49,153 nucleotides of DNA from an uncultured Acetobacteraceae bacterium (GTDB lineage: Bacteria > Pseudomonadota > Alphaproteobacteria > Acetobacterales > Acetobacteraceae). The first letter of the stretch is position 1. Every line of letters begins with the position of its first letter. The translations under genes and the position numbers were made by a program. Below are positions 1 to 8,789 of the stretch, piece after piece. Below the pieces are notes generated by a model. That model had not been told where the DNA came from and did not search any database. It saw nothing but the letters and a program-made list of their open reading frames with translations. The stretch lies in contig CAIXDS010000212.1 of the NCBI GenBank assembly GCA_903918195.1, positions 1 to 49,153 of the forward strand. Reading direction: 5' to 3'.

Positions 1-9
1 AGGAAGCAA

Positions 10-130
10 GCAAGGCCAGGGCTCTGCCCTGGACCCGCCAAGGGGCAGTGGCCCCTTGGAATCCATTCCCTTAAGTAGTCCAGGGGCCTCTCGGCCCTTG
101 GCGGGTCCAGGGCAGAGCCCTGGCCTTACT
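10..130. repeat. Dispersed GC-rich palindromic repeat, two copies head to head
   Basis: One copy reads forward from about 14 to 70 and a second reads in reverse from about 79 to 128. Each contains a hairpin module of the type CCAGGGCTCTGCCCTGG followed by ACCCGCC and a second hairpin built on AAGGG...CCCTTGG. The two copies could fold into one long inverted structure just upstream of the GNAT gene. The same element recurs near 4300, 10226, 26543, 32474 and 37912, so it is a chromosomal repeat family. No open reading frame inside looks like a transposase. Confidence 0.8.
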
Positions 131-155
131 TTCCTTCCTGCCCGGAGCCTAAGCC

Positions 156-716
156 GTGGAACAAGTGGCGCGCGTCGCTGTGGTGGTAACGTTCCTGCGC
201 ATGGACCGCCCGCCGGCCGAGCCGGCGCCGGACCTGCCGCCAGGCATGGAGGTCCGCCTGGAGCCTTATTGTTCGGTGGCGACCTATCGTTATCTCTACA
301 ACACGGTCGGCGCGCCTTATCTGTGGTGGTTGCGCCGTTCCATCAGCGACCAGCAGATTGCCGGTTTGTTGCGCAACCCGGCGGTATCGATCCATGTGCT
401 GTACGACAAGGACGACCGCATTGCCGGCTTCTACGAGCTGGATGCGACGCCCTGGCCTGCCGTCAACCTCAGCTATTTCGGCCTGATGCCGCACGCCGTC
501 GGGTGCGGCATGGGCCTGGCCTTTCTCCGCCACGCCGTGGACGAAGTCTGGCGCCGCGGGGCGCGGGCCATGACGGTCAACACCTGCACCGCCGATCATC
601 CCCGGGCCCTGCCCACCTATATACGGGCTGGCTTCCGCCCGGTGCGCGACATGCGCGAGGAGTGGCCGGTGCCGCTGCGCCTTGGCCTCGACATCCCGGA
701 TCGTCTGCGCGTTTGA
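156..716 (+). CDS. GNAT family N-acetyltransferase
   Basis: A protein of about 186 residues with the layout of a GNAT acyltransferase: a variable N-terminus, a central beta strand with AGFYELDATP (about residues 88-97), then a stretch near FGLMPHAVGCGMGLAFL that sits where the acetyl-CoA pyrophosphate-binding loop is expected, and a C-terminal strand ending in IRAGFRPVRD. The acceptor is unknown. The GTG at 156 is the first start in frame; an internal ATG at 201 is an alternative because no strong ribosome binding site precedes the GTG. It lies directly downstream of the palindromic repeat and upstream of a glycosyltransferase in the same direction. The family assignment is fairly safe, the function open. 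Confidence 0.75.
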   Translation: MEQVARVAVVVTFLRMDRPPAEPAPDLPPGMEVRLEPYCSVATYRYLYNTVGAPYLWWLRRSISDQQIAGLLRNPAVSIHVLYDKDDRIAGFYELDATPWPAVNLSYFGLMPHAVGCGMGLAFLRHAVDEVWRRGARAMTVNTCTADHPRALPTYIRAGFRPVRDMREEWPVPLRLGLDIPDRLRV

Positions 717-774
717 CCCTGGCACCAGTTTCGGGCTTGCCCTATAGCCGCCGGCACTGACGCAAGGAGCACGC

Positions 775-2187
775 GTGCCACCCACGATCTGGATCGATGT
801 CGAGGATTTGTTCCTTTATGCCGCCTTCACGGCGCGCCCCAGCGGCATTCAACGCCTTTCCTTCGAGATCGAGCAGGCTCTGGTCGCGCGCTGTGGCATC
901 GGCGGGATGGTGCGATTTCTGCGCTATGATCACCGCCACGCGGCCTTCGCCGAGGTGGCGTGGAAAGAGGTGCTGGCGGTCTATGCCGGCATGGCTGCAG
1001 CGCCGCACGGCGCAGCACGCGTCCGTACCGTCCCCGCCCGGGCGGCGGCAAGTGGATGGCTGCGCGGACGGGCGCGCACGCTCGCCGACCGCCTGCCGGG
1101 CCGTGTGCGGGCGCCGCTGGGCCGGGCCGTGCGGCTGCAGGTGCAGGCGCTGCGGGCGCTGGCGCAGGCAATCCGGGCGGTGCTGGTACACCTGCGCACC
1201 AAGCCGATCGGCACCGTGCCGGAGGACGGAGCATCACGCTTCGCCGCTGACGTCCGGGCCGGCGATGTGTTGCTGACGCTCGGCGCCGGCTGGGAGCAGC
1301 GCGACTTCGCCGATGCGCTGGCGCGAACCCGCGCCCGCCATGGCATGTGCTGGGCGCTGCTGGTCTACGACCTGATTCCGGTGCGCTGCCCGGAGTGGTC
1401 CCACGACTATCTGACCGCCCGTTTCGGGCAATGGCTCGACCGCATGCTGCCGCTGGCCGACCGGCTGATGACGATCTCGCATGCGTCGGCGCATGACCTC
1501 GAGGCCTATGCGGCCGAGCGCGGCATTGCCCTGGCGGGCCCGGTGCATACCATTCCGATCGGCACCGGCTTCAGCCACCAGCCCGCCCCTGCACCAGCGC
1601 CGGCCGGCAGCGCGCTGCCGCAGCCCGGCACCTACGTATTGTTCGTCTCCACCATGGAAGTGCGCAAGAACCACGCGCTGCTGTTCCGCGTCTGGCGCCG
1701 CCTGCTCGACGAGATGCCGCAAGACGCAGTCCCCACGCTGGTTTTTGCCGGGCGAATCGGCTGGCTGATGAACGATCTGCTGCAGCAGCTTGAAAACACC
1801 AGCTTCCTCTACGGCCGCGTGGTGATCATCGAGGACCCGTCGGATGCCGATCTGGTGGCCCTCTACCGCGGCTGCCTGTTCACCCTGTTTCCCTCGCTTT
1901 ACGAGGGCTGGGGCCTGCCGGTCACCGAAAGCCTCGCGTTCGGCAAGCCCTGCGTCATCGCCAACGCCACCTCGCTGCCCGAAGCCGGCGGCAGCCTTGC
2001 CCGTTATTTCGACCCCGATAACCTGAGCGACGCGGTGCGCGTGATCCGCGCCGTGCTGGAAGACCGCGCCGCCCTCACCGTCTGGGAAGAGCAAATCCGC
2101 CGGGAGTTCCGTCCCATCCCCTGGTCCGCCAGCGCCGAAGCCGTCCTCGCCGCGCTGACCGAGGCCCGGCCCCGCGCATCGGCATGA
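775..2187 (+). CDS. Glycosyltransferase, GT4-like (GT-B fold)
   Basis: A 470-residue protein. The C-terminal half carries the typical retaining GT-B glycosyltransferase pattern: LFVSTMEVRKNHALL (donor-domain start, about residue 290) and the motif LFPSLYEGWGLPVTESLAFG with the downstream CVIAN..SLPEAGG, where the two acidic residues of the E-x7-E signature bind the nucleotide sugar. The N-terminal half is the less conserved acceptor domain. It probably adds a sugar to an exopolysaccharide or lipopolysaccharide; acceptor and sugar are not readable. The start is a GTG preceded by CAAGGAG at about 761-767, a good ribosome binding site. No other polysaccharide gene surrounds it, so it may act alone. 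Confidence 0.85.
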   Translation: MPPTIWIDVEDLFLYAAFTARPSGIQRLSFEIEQALVARCGIGGMVRFLRYDHRHAAFAEVAWKEVLAVYAGMAAAPHGAARVRTVPARAAASGWLRGRARTLADRLPGRVRAPLGRAVRLQVQALRALAQAIRAVLVHLRTKPIGTVPEDGASRFAADVRAGDVLLTLGAGWEQRDFADALARTRARHGMCWALLVYDLIPVRCPEWSHDYLTARFGQWLDRMLPLADRLMTISHASAHDLEAYAAERGIALAGPVHTIPIGTGFSHQPAPAPAPAGSALPQPGTYVLFVSTMEVRKNHALLFRVWRRLLDEMPQDAVPTLVFAGRIGWLMNDLLQQLENTSFLYGRVVIIEDPSDADLVALYRGCLFTLFPSLYEGWGLPVTESLAFGKPCVIANATSLPEAGGSLARYFDPDNLSDAVRVIRAVLEDRAALTVWEEQIRREFRPIPWSASAEAVLAALTEARPRASA

Positions 2188-2286
2188 ACCGCGAAACGAC
2201 GGAACTCCGCTTCCGGCGCGCGAATGGATGGCACCGCCGGCGCTGATGGCGGTAGGCTTGCCGCCTCGTCCAGGAAGGTTTGCCGC

Positions 2287-3546
2287 ATGCCATTGCCCGG
2301 GTCCCTGCCCGACCGCGCCGCCATGCGCCGGCAGATGATGCTGTTCATCAATGCCGCGCACGGGCTGACCCATTACTCGCTGCTGATTCTCCCGACGGCC
2401 GTACTGACCATGGTCACTGCCGACGGCGGCTTCGGCACCGATTACGGCCCGATCCTCAAGCTCGCCACCGGCGGCTTTGTCCTCTACGGCCTGTTCTCGC
2501 TGCCGCAGGGCTGGCTCGCCGCGCGCCTGGGGCGGCACGCGCTGCTGGCGGTGTTTTTCCTGGGCACCGGCTGCTGCCTGATGCTGTCCGGACTGGCCAC
2601 CAGCAAGCTGGCGCTGGGCGCCGCGCTGGCCGGCGCCGGGCTGTTCGCCGCCATCTACCACCCGGTCGGCACCGCCATGCTGGTCGATGTGGCCGGCGAC
2701 CGGCCCGGTCGGGCGCTCGGGCTGAACGGGGTGTTCGGCAATGTCGGCGTGGCGACCGCCCCCGTGGTCACCGCCCTGCTCGCCAGCCAGTTCGGCTGGC
2801 GCTGGGCGTTTATCGTGCCCGGGCTGGCCTGCGCCGCCCTGGGCCTCGCCTGGCTTCGCATGCCCTCCACCGACCACCACCGCCGCACCGCCGGCACGCC
2901 GTTCCCCGCCATCCCGCGCCACCTGGTGCGCCGCGCCGTGATCGTGCTGCTGCTGATCGCCGCCGTCTCCGGCCTGGTGTTCAACGCGTTTTCTCTCCTG
3001 ATCCCCAAGCTGATGCAGGAGCGGCTGGCCGACGACCCCTCGCTGGTCTGGCTGGCCGGCATTGCCGCCACCGCCGCCACGCTGTGCGGTGCGCTCACCC
3101 AGGCGACGGTGGGACGGATGATCGACCGCCTCACCCTTAAACGGGTATTCCTGCCGCTGGCGCTGGTGCTGGCACCCGCCCTGGTGGCGCTGGCCTTCGC
3201 CCATGGCTGGGCGCTGGTGCCGGTGGCCGGGCTGGTTGCCGCCGCCGTGTTCGGCCAGGTGACGGTGAACGAGACCATGACGGCCCGCTATATCTCGCCC
3301 GAGTTGCGAACCCGCATGTACTCGATCCGCTTCTTCATCGGCTTCCTGGGCAGCGCCCTCGCCGCCCCGATGGTCAGCGAGTCGCACGAGCGCACCGGCG
3401 ACCTGGTCTCCGCCATTCTGGTGCTGGCGGTCTTCGCGGTGGTCATCCTGCTCTGCGCGCTGTTCTTCCCCGACCGGCAGGAGGAGCTGAACCCCGCGCT
3501 ATGGGCGCTGGCCGCACCGCGCCCCGCCCCGGCAGCGGCGGAATAG
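2287..3546 (+). CDS. MFS transporter
   Basis: A hydrophobic protein of 419 residues with about 12 predicted membrane segments. It has the features of a major facilitator: an N-terminal helix with NAAHGLTHYSLLILPTA, the loop LPQGWLAARLGRHALL resembling the conserved G-x3-D/R-x-G-R-[RK] loop between helices 2 and 3, and a second related half starting near residue 220. The substrate is unknown. I chose the ATG at 2287 because AGGAAGG lies about eight bases upstream; an in-frame ATG at 2224 would add 21 non-hydrophobic residues without a binding site. The frame antisense to it (1234-3387) is a GC-driven shadow. Confidence 0.85.
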   Translation: MPLPGSLPDRAAMRRQMMLFINAAHGLTHYSLLILPTAVLTMVTADGGFGTDYGPILKLATGGFVLYGLFSLPQGWLAARLGRHALLAVFFLGTGCCLMLSGLATSKLALGAALAGAGLFAAIYHPVGTAMLVDVAGDRPGRALGLNGVFGNVGVATAPVVTALLASQFGWRWAFIVPGLACAALGLAWLRMPSTDHHRRTAGTPFPAIPRHLVRRAVIVLLLIAAVSGLVFNAFSLLIPKLMQERLADDPSLVWLAGIAATAATLCGALTQATVGRMIDRLTLKRVFLPLALVLAPALVALAFAHGWALVPVAGLVAAAVFGQVTVNETMTARYISPELRTRMYSIRFFIGFLGSALAAPMVSESHERTGDLVSAILVLAVFAVVILLCALFFPDRQEELNPALWALAAPRPAPAAAE

Positions 3547-3601
3547 GGCGCATGCACCGCGAGGCTTTGATTTTCGCGCCGGCCAACGCCACATCCGCGC
3601 C

Positions 3602-4255
3602 ATGAACCGACGCACCCTGATCCGGCTGCCCCTGCTGGCGGCGTTCTCCACCCTGGCGGAAGCCGCCCGGGCCGCCCCGCCCGCCGCCGCCCTCACGCCC
3701 CGCGACCGCGCCGATCTGGCGCGCATCGAAACCTACATGAACGGGGTGCACACGCTGAAGGCGCGCTTCCTCCAGGTGGCGCCCAGCGGCGCCACCGCCG
3801 AGGGGGTGGCCTGGATGGAACGGCCCGGCCGTATGCGCTTCGAATACGACAAGCCGAGCCCGCTGCTGCTGGTCGCCGGCTACGGCCTGTTCATCTTCCA
3901 CGACAGCCAGTTGAACCAGACCACCAACCTGCCGCTCAGCGCCACACCGCTCGGCCTGCTGCTGCGCGACAATCTGCGCCTGTCCGGCGATGTGACGGTG
4001 ACCGGAATCGAACGGCTGCCCGGCCAGATCCAGGTCAGCATGGTGCGCACCGCCACCCCCGACGAAGGCAGCCTGACGCTGGTATTCACCGAGGAGCCGC
4101 TGGCACTGCGGCAATGGTCGGTGGTGGACGCCCAACGGCAGGAGACGCGGGTGACGCTGTACAACGTCGAACTGGGCGGCACCTTCGATCAGAAGCTGTT
4201 CGCCTACGTGCCCGGGGTCAGCAAGGATCGAAGCTCGGGAGGGGGCAATCAATAA
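3602..4255 (+). CDS. LolA-like outer-membrane lipoprotein carrier protein
   Basis: A 217-residue protein with a signal peptide (basic MNRR, hydrophobic stretch, AEAARAAP cleavage region). The mature part follows the LolA pattern: IETYMNGVHTLKARFLQV, then GVAWMERPGRMRFEYDKPSP, then LLVAGYGLFIFHD. In the family this half-open beta barrel ferries lipoproteins across the periplasm from LolCDE to LolB. The length fits LolA. The gene stands alone between an MFS transporter and a molybdopterin-binding protein, so it may be the housekeeping lolA or a paralogue; I cannot tell which, and leave the symbol empty. Confidence 0.85.
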   Translation: MNRRTLIRLPLLAAFSTLAEAARAAPPAAALTPRDRADLARIETYMNGVHTLKARFLQVAPSGATAEGVAWMERPGRMRFEYDKPSPLLLVAGYGLFIFHDSQLNQTTNLPLSATPLGLLLRDNLRLSGDVTVTGIERLPGQIQVSMVRTATPDEGSLTLVFTEEPLALRQWSVVDAQRQETRVTLYNVELGGTFDQKLFAYVPGVSKDRSSGGGNQ

Positions 4256-4297
4256 CCGGCGCCGACGATACCTTTGAAAGGTGAACGAACCGAGCGG

Positions 4298-4380
4298 TGC
4301 AACAGCCGGGGCACTGCCCCGGACCCGGCCAGGGGCTTTGCCCCTGGACCCCACCAAGGGCAAGCCCTTGGAACCCGTTC
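4298..4380 (+). repeat. Dispersed GC-rich palindromic repeat, extended copy
   Basis: Forward copy with three successive palindromes: CCGGGGCACTGCCCCGG, CCAGGGGCTTTGCCCCTGG and AAGGGCAAGCCCTTGG, ending one base before the ATG of the next gene. The reading frame of the following gene runs back through the repeat, but that is a by-product of the lack of stop codons in the GC-rich element. Confidence 0.8.
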
Positions 4381-6012
4381 ATGATCTTTGCGGCGTTCGC
4401 TCTCGACGAGACGCTTGGCGCTATCCTGGCCCACTCTCACCGGCTGCCGGGGCGCGTCCTCAAGAAGGGCGCCATCATCGACGACGCCGCGATCATCGCC
4501 CTGCGCGAGGCCGGCCACACCGCCATCGTCGCCGCCCGCCTCGAGCCCGGCGACGTCCCCGAGAACGAAGCAGCCGACCGTCTCGCCGCCGCCCTCGACG
4601 CCCCCAACCTCACGCGCGGCCGTGCCGGCACCGGGCGGGTGAACCTGCATGCGGGCGTCGCCGGCCTGCTGCGCGCCGATGCCGCCCAGGTGGACCGGAT
4701 CAACACCCGCCACGAAAGCCTCACCCTCGCCACCCTGCCCGACGCCAGCGTCGTGGCCCCGCGCGACATGGTGGCGACGGTAAAAGTAATCCCCTTCGCC
4801 GTGCCGGGCACCGTGTTGGACGATGTGGAACGCATCGCCCGCACCGCCCCCGCGCTCTCCCTCCACCCGTTCCGCCGCCTGCGCGTCGGCCTGGTGCTGA
4901 CCGAGTTGCCCGGACTGAAGGAAAGCATCACTGAGGCCACGATCGCCGCCACCGAGGCGCGCGTGGCCGCCCTCACCGGCACCCTACTGCCGCCGCTGCG
5001 CTGCCCGCACGCCGAAGCGCCGATCGCCGAAGCACTGCGCCGCCTGCTGCAGGACGGCGCGCAGCTTCTTCTCGTGGCCGGCGCCTCCGCCACCGTGGAC
5101 CGGCGCGACGAAAGCCCCGCCGGGCTGGTGCGCGCCGGTGGCGAAATCACCCATTTCGGCATGCCGGTGGACCCCGGCAACCTGATCTGCCTGGGCCGCA
5201 TCGGCGCCATCCCCGCCTTTATCCTGCCGGGCTGCGCGCGCAGCCCGAAACCCAACGGCATCGACCTCGTGCTGCAGCGCGTGTTCGCCGGCCTGCCGGT
5301 GGGGTCGGCCGAGGTAATGCGTATGGGCGTGGGTGGCCTGCTGAAAGACACCGACGCCCGCCCCCTGCCGCGCGCCCGCGCCGCCGGCAAGCCGGACGAG
5401 CCGCGACGGCAGGTCGCGGCCCTGGTCCTGGCCGCCGGCCAATCCACCCGCATGGCCCCCCACAACAAGCTGCTGCTGGCCGACCAGACCGGCAAACCGA
5501 TGATTGCCCGGGTGGTGGACAACGTTCTGTCCTCCCAGGCCCGCCCGGTGCTGGTGGTGACCGGCCATCGCGGCGAGGACATCCGCGCCGCCCTGGGCGG
5601 CCGGCCCGTCACCTTCGTCGATGCGCCGGACCACGCCGCCGGTCTCTCGGCCAGCCTGAAAGCCGGCATCGCCGCCCTGCCCGCCGAGGCCGCCGCCGTC
5701 CTGGTCTGCCTGGGCGACATGCCGCTGGTGACCGGGCGCATCCTCGACCGCATCCTGGCGGCCTACGATCCCGACGAGGGCCGCGCCATCGTGCTACCCG
5801 TGCACCAGGGCCGCGCCGGCAATCCGGTGCTGTGGGACCGTTCCTTCTTCGCCGAATTCCTCTCCCTCACCGGCGATGCCGGCGCCCGCCTCCTGCTCAA
5901 GCGCCACGAAGAACAGGTGGCCGAGATTGAAACCGGCGACGACGCCGTGCTGCGCGACTTCGACACGGTGGAAAGCCTGACCACCCTGCCGGCCCGGATG
6001 CGGCCGGCATAG
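4381..6012 (+). CDS. Molybdopterin-binding / MocA-like nucleotidyltransferase fusion protein
   Basis: A 543-residue two-domain protein. Residues about 1-335 resemble molybdopterin-binding proteins of the MoeA/MogA superfamily (GRVLKKGAIIDD near the start, then VAPRDMVATVKVIPFAVPG and LLLVAGASATVDRRDESP). Residues about 345-543 are a nucleotidyltransferase with LVLAAGQSTRMAPHNKLLL, the nucleotide-binding signature of MocA/MobA, plus CLGDMPLV and GRAGNPVLW. Such fusions are known and are thought to attach CMP (MocA type) to molybdopterin for xanthine-dehydrogenase-family enzymes; here that is inferred. The ATG at 4381 lies directly after a palindromic repeat with no clear ribosome binding site. 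Confidence 0.85.
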   Translation: MIFAAFALDETLGAILAHSHRLPGRVLKKGAIIDDAAIIALREAGHTAIVAARLEPGDVPENEAADRLAAALDAPNLTRGRAGTGRVNLHAGVAGLLRADAAQVDRINTRHESLTLATLPDASVVAPRDMVATVKVIPFAVPGTVLDDVERIARTAPALSLHPFRRLRVGLVLTELPGLKESITEATIAATEARVAALTGTLLPPLRCPHAEAPIAEALRRLLQDGAQLLLVAGASATVDRRDESPAGLVRAGGEITHFGMPVDPGNLICLGRIGAIPAFILPGCARSPKPNGIDLVLQRVFAGLPVGSAEVMRMGVGGLLKDTDARPLPRARAAGKPDEPRRQVAALVLAAGQSTRMAPHNKLLLADQTGKPMIARVVDNVLSSQARPVLVVTGHRGEDIRAALGGRPVTFVDAPDHAAGLSASLKAGIAALPAEAAAVLVCLGDMPLVTGRILDRILAAYDPDEGRAIVLPVHQGRAGNPVLWDRSFFAEFLSLTGDAGARLLLKRHEEQVAEIETGDDAVLRDFDTVESLTTLPARMRPA

Positions 6013-6361
6013 GGGGAAAGGCCCGCGAATATTTTATTCCTGGCACACGCCGTCCATCAGCAGCATTTGCTTCCGCGCGGGTGCAGTCAGGCGTTCGCGA
6101 ACGGCCGGACTCGCTGGCAAGACCATATATCCCGTGGCCAGGTCACCGAGCAGCAAGGAAACGCCAAATTGGCGAATCGTCGCAGAACATGCCGATCCTT
6201 CCTCGATTGGATGGCTGAACGCCGGCGCCAATCCAACTCATGAAAGAAGCGGCGACCCATTCCACTGGCCGCATACTGGTTATTGAGCCGGCTTCGGTGG
6301 TCTTGGAGAGATCCTGGGCCACCGCGCTTTGTGATGGCAGGTCAACATGCAGAATCGGTGG
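6013..6361. other. AT-richer stretch with one weak reading frame
   Basis: Between the MocA-like fusion and the transglutaminase gene. The only frame of note is on the minus strand, 6034-6231, 65 residues starting MAPAFSHPIEEG and ending LLMDGVCQE. I recognise nothing in it and see no convincing ribosome binding site. It may be a decayed gene tail; base composition is lower in GC than the flanks. Confidence 0.4.
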
Positions 6362-7186
6362 CTACCCATGGCAGTTGCCCTCGGTGACCTCATCCGTGTG
6401 CACAGTGAAGCTGAGCAGGGTATTCGGACCGAATGTGTTGCTGATCGCGACATCGGCGGCATCACGACCGCGTGCAATCAGTACGCGCCCTATCCGCGGC
6501 ATGTTGTTTCGTGCGTCGAAAGTGTACCACCGACCACCGAGATACGCCTCGAACCAACCTGCAAAGTCCGGGGGACCGTAGGGCGGGGGAATACCGATAT
6601 CGCTCAGGTAGCCGGTGCAGTAGCGCGCAGGAATATTCATGCATCGGCAGAACGCGATCGCGAGATGCGCATAATCGCGGCAGACTCCCTTGCGCTCGTT
6701 GTATGCCTCCCAGGCTGTCCGGGTCGATCGGGCGTGTTCATAGCCGAATACGATATGACGGTGAACGAAATCGCAGATCGCTTGAACGCGTCCCCAGCCT
6801 GTTGGCGATCGTTCGAACAGATTCCACGCGATTTGGGAGAGCCGATCGGTCTCACAATAGCGGCTGCCCAAGAGAAAGACCAGGTTTTCCTCAGGCAGGT
6901 CCTGAACCTGAGATTGCGTGGCCGAAGGAATGACCTCGTCGGGCTCCCCGGTGTCCCGAACGATCGCCGAGCTCGCGATCCGGATCTGTCCGGCGGGAGC
7001 CACGATCCTGGTGCACCAGTTGCCAAAGGCGTCACGATAGGCAGTCATCGGAACCGACGGATCGGTGGTCACGTAATCGGGAACAACAAGATCAGAGGCG
7101 CGGGAGTAGTGGACATTCACCATTAGAATCATCGGAGTTTGCTGTAAACAGTCATAGATCAGCTCGTATCCAACACGGAGTTTCAT
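6362..7186 (-). CDS. Transglutaminase-like cysteine protease family protein
   Basis: A 274-residue protein with an N-terminal beta-sandwich region (MKLRVGYELIYDCLQQTP) and a transglutaminase-like core. The active-site cysteine lies in KGVCRDYAHLAIAFCR (about residue 169), and GGRWYTFDARNNMPRIGR contains the expected aspartate. The position where most transglutaminases have histidine reads FAGWFEAYL; from memory a non-histidine residue there is common in this bacterial subfamily, so activity cannot be decided from this. These proteins are often encoded near peptide-ligase or proteasome-like genes, but none is here. It lies in an AT-richer patch and may have been acquired. Confidence 0.85.
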   Translation of the reverse strand: MKLRVGYELIYDCLQQTPMILMVNVHYSRASDLVVPDYVTTDPSVPMTAYRDAFGNWCTRIVAPAGQIRIASSAIVRDTGEPDEVIPSATQSQVQDLPEENLVFLLGSRYCETDRLSQIAWNLFERSPTGWGRVQAICDFVHRHIVFGYEHARSTRTAWEAYNERKGVCRDYAHLAIAFCRCMNIPARYCTGYLSDIGIPPPYGPPDFAGWFEAYLGGRWYTFDARNNMPRIGRVLIARGRDAADVAISNTFGPNTLLSFTVHTDEVTEGNCHG

Positions 7187-7803
7187 GAATCAGGATTCCG
7201 GAGATGGAGAACGTGGAAAGGCGCATTTACGGTTACCCGAGCATATCTGGCGGCGCTGCACAAGCCAAATCGGGATGGCGCATCTCTGCCTTCCGACACG
7301 AGTTAGCATCGTATATTATTTACAGGCAGTCGAGCAAAACGTGCGTGGGCTGGAGCCGACGAGCACTTCCCGTGCGGTAGGAGTGCGATGAGGGTGTTGC
7401 CGCTTTCGGATTGGACGGTCCGGATAAATTCGAGTGCTTTGTCAAATGACACCAATTCTAGAGAATGGAAGTGAACCGGGCAGCGGTCTTTGATGCTAAC
7501 GGCACAGATAGCACATGTGGCCTTTAAATTATCAGTCCACGCTGAATCGAAGCCGACGCACGAATCCATGAAAAATTCATTTTAACGTATTGATCTCGGA
7601 TACACAATAGTATTTTTTTGCAGTGTGGTCATTATCTTAAAAAGACACGCGCTGTATTGTAAAGTAGATTTAGAATGGACTCATTTTCAGACGAAGGAAA
7701 ATAGCCAACGTGCCGCCGCCACCAACGTTCAAAAACGCAACCACAGCCAGATTACCTTGGCATTTCCTTGCCACCCATTGGCCGCCAAGCCCCGCCGCCC
7801 CGT
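7187..7803. other. AT-rich intergenic stretch with a gene remnant
   Basis: Over 600 bases of noticeably lower GC than the rest. It holds the DUF429 remnant at 7303-7569 and otherwise no coding signal I trust. 7570-7760 has runs such as TATTTTTTTG and no recognisable gene. The boundary back to high GC falls at about 7780, at the end of the threonine dehydratase gene. Confidence 0.55.
7303..7569 (-). pseudogene. N-terminal fragment of a DUF429 family protein
   Basis: The 88-residue frame begins MDSCVGFDSAWTDN and continues to LEFIRTVQSESGNTLIAL, matching the start of DUF429 proteins (a predicted RNase H-like nuclease fold, in which this first strand carries an acidic residue). In intact relatives the next residues are of the type DQP.IVPN; here the frame changes after IAL (about position 7385) into unrelated LPHGKCSS and stops, so at least three quarters of the protein is missing. 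No ribosome binding site precedes the ATG. Best read as a truncated relic; family recognition is from memory of the motif. Confidence 0.55.
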
Positions 7804-8778
7804 TCACGCCGCCAACGCCCGCCCAAACACCGCCGGATCGACATTGCCGCCGCTGATAACCGCCCCGACCACCAGCCCCCGCGCATCGAACCGTCCGGCC
7901 AGCAGCGCCGCCAGCGCCACCGCGCCGCCCGGTTCCACCACCACCTTGAGATGCGAAAACGCGAAGGCGATCGCCGCCAGCACCTCCTCGTCGGTCACCG
8001 TGAGCCCGCCGGCCAGCCGCGGGCGGTTCACCTCGAAGGTGATCCGCCCCGGCATCTTCGACAGCAGCGAATCACACAGCGTGGAACCGCCCGGCGCATT
8101 GGCCAGCCGCGTCCCCGACACCAGCGAGCGCGCCGTGTCGTCCCAGCCCGCCGGCTCCACCGCATACAGCTTCGTGCCAGGCGAGGCCCCCTCAACCGCC
8201 AGCGCGCAACCGGCAATCAACCCGCCGCCGCCGGTACAGACCAGCAGGGCATCCAGCGTCAGGCCCGATTCGCGGGCGTCGTCGATCAGTTCAAGCGCCA
8301 GCGTGCCCTGGCCGGCAATGACATGGGCGTGGTCGAACGGCGGCACCAGCACCGCGCCAGTGCGCGCGGCATAGTCCCGCGTCATCGTCTCCCGGTCGTC
8401 GGCGGCGCGGTCGTAATGGCGGATGTCGGCGCCCCAGGCGCGCGTGCTCTCCGCCTTGATGCGCGGCGCGTCGGCGGGCATGAACACCGTGGCGCGCACG
8501 CCCAGCGCGGCCGCCGCGCACGCCGTGGCCTGGCCGTGGTTGCCGGAGGAATGCGTCACCACGCCGGCCCGCCGCTCCGCCTCCGACAATTGCCGCACGG
8601 CGTTGGTGGCGCCGCGCAGCTTGAAGCTGCCGGTGCGCTGCAGCGGCTCGGGCTTGATCAGCACCACCCCGCCGCTGCGCTCATCCAGCAGCCGATGGCG
8701 CAGCATGGGCGTGCGCACAATGTGCGGGGCGATGCGACCCCGGGCGGCGGCAACATCGTCGAAGCTCGGCAGGCGCAT
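7804..8778 (-). CDS. PLP-dependent threonine/serine dehydratase family protein
   Basis: A 324-residue fold-type II PLP enzyme. Residues GSFKLRGATNAV contain the lysine that binds PLP (about residue 53), SSGNHGQATACAA (about 77-89) binds the substrate carboxylate, and LLVCTGGGGLIAGCAL is the glycine loop that holds the cofactor phosphate. The length matches catabolic threonine dehydratases and serine racemases, without the C-terminal ACT domain of the biosynthetic enzyme. The likely reaction is deamination of threonine or serine to the 2-oxoacid. It starts about 11 bases downstream of the GT39 gene, so the two are probably co-transcribed leftwards. Confidence 0.87.
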   Translation of the reverse strand: MRLPSFDDVAAARGRIAPHIVRTPMLRHRLLDERSGGVVLIKPEPLQRTGSFKLRGATNAVRQLSEAERRAGVVTHSSGNHGQATACAAAALGVRATVFMPADAPRIKAESTRAWGADIRHYDRAADDRETMTRDYAARTGAVLVPPFDHAHVIAGQGTLALELIDDARESGLTLDALLVCTGGGGLIAGCALAVEGASPGTKLYAVEPAGWDDTARSLVSGTRLANAPGGSTLCDSLLSKMPGRITFEVNRPRLAGGLTVTDEEVLAAIAFAFSHLKVVVEPGGAVALAALLAGRFDARGLVVGAVISGGNVDPAVFGRALAA

Positions 8779-8789
8779 GGCGACCTCCC

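Noticed and set aside
1234..3387. A 717-residue frame on the minus strand
   Set aside because: It lies opposite a clear glycosyltransferase and an MFS transporter, is rich in Gly, Gln, His and Arg with no motif, and is typical of antisense frames in high-GC DNA.
4297..4380. Repeat-encoded N-terminal extension of the MocA-like fusion
   Set aside because: The residues are a translation of the palindromic repeat; the ATG at 4381 fits the family start better.
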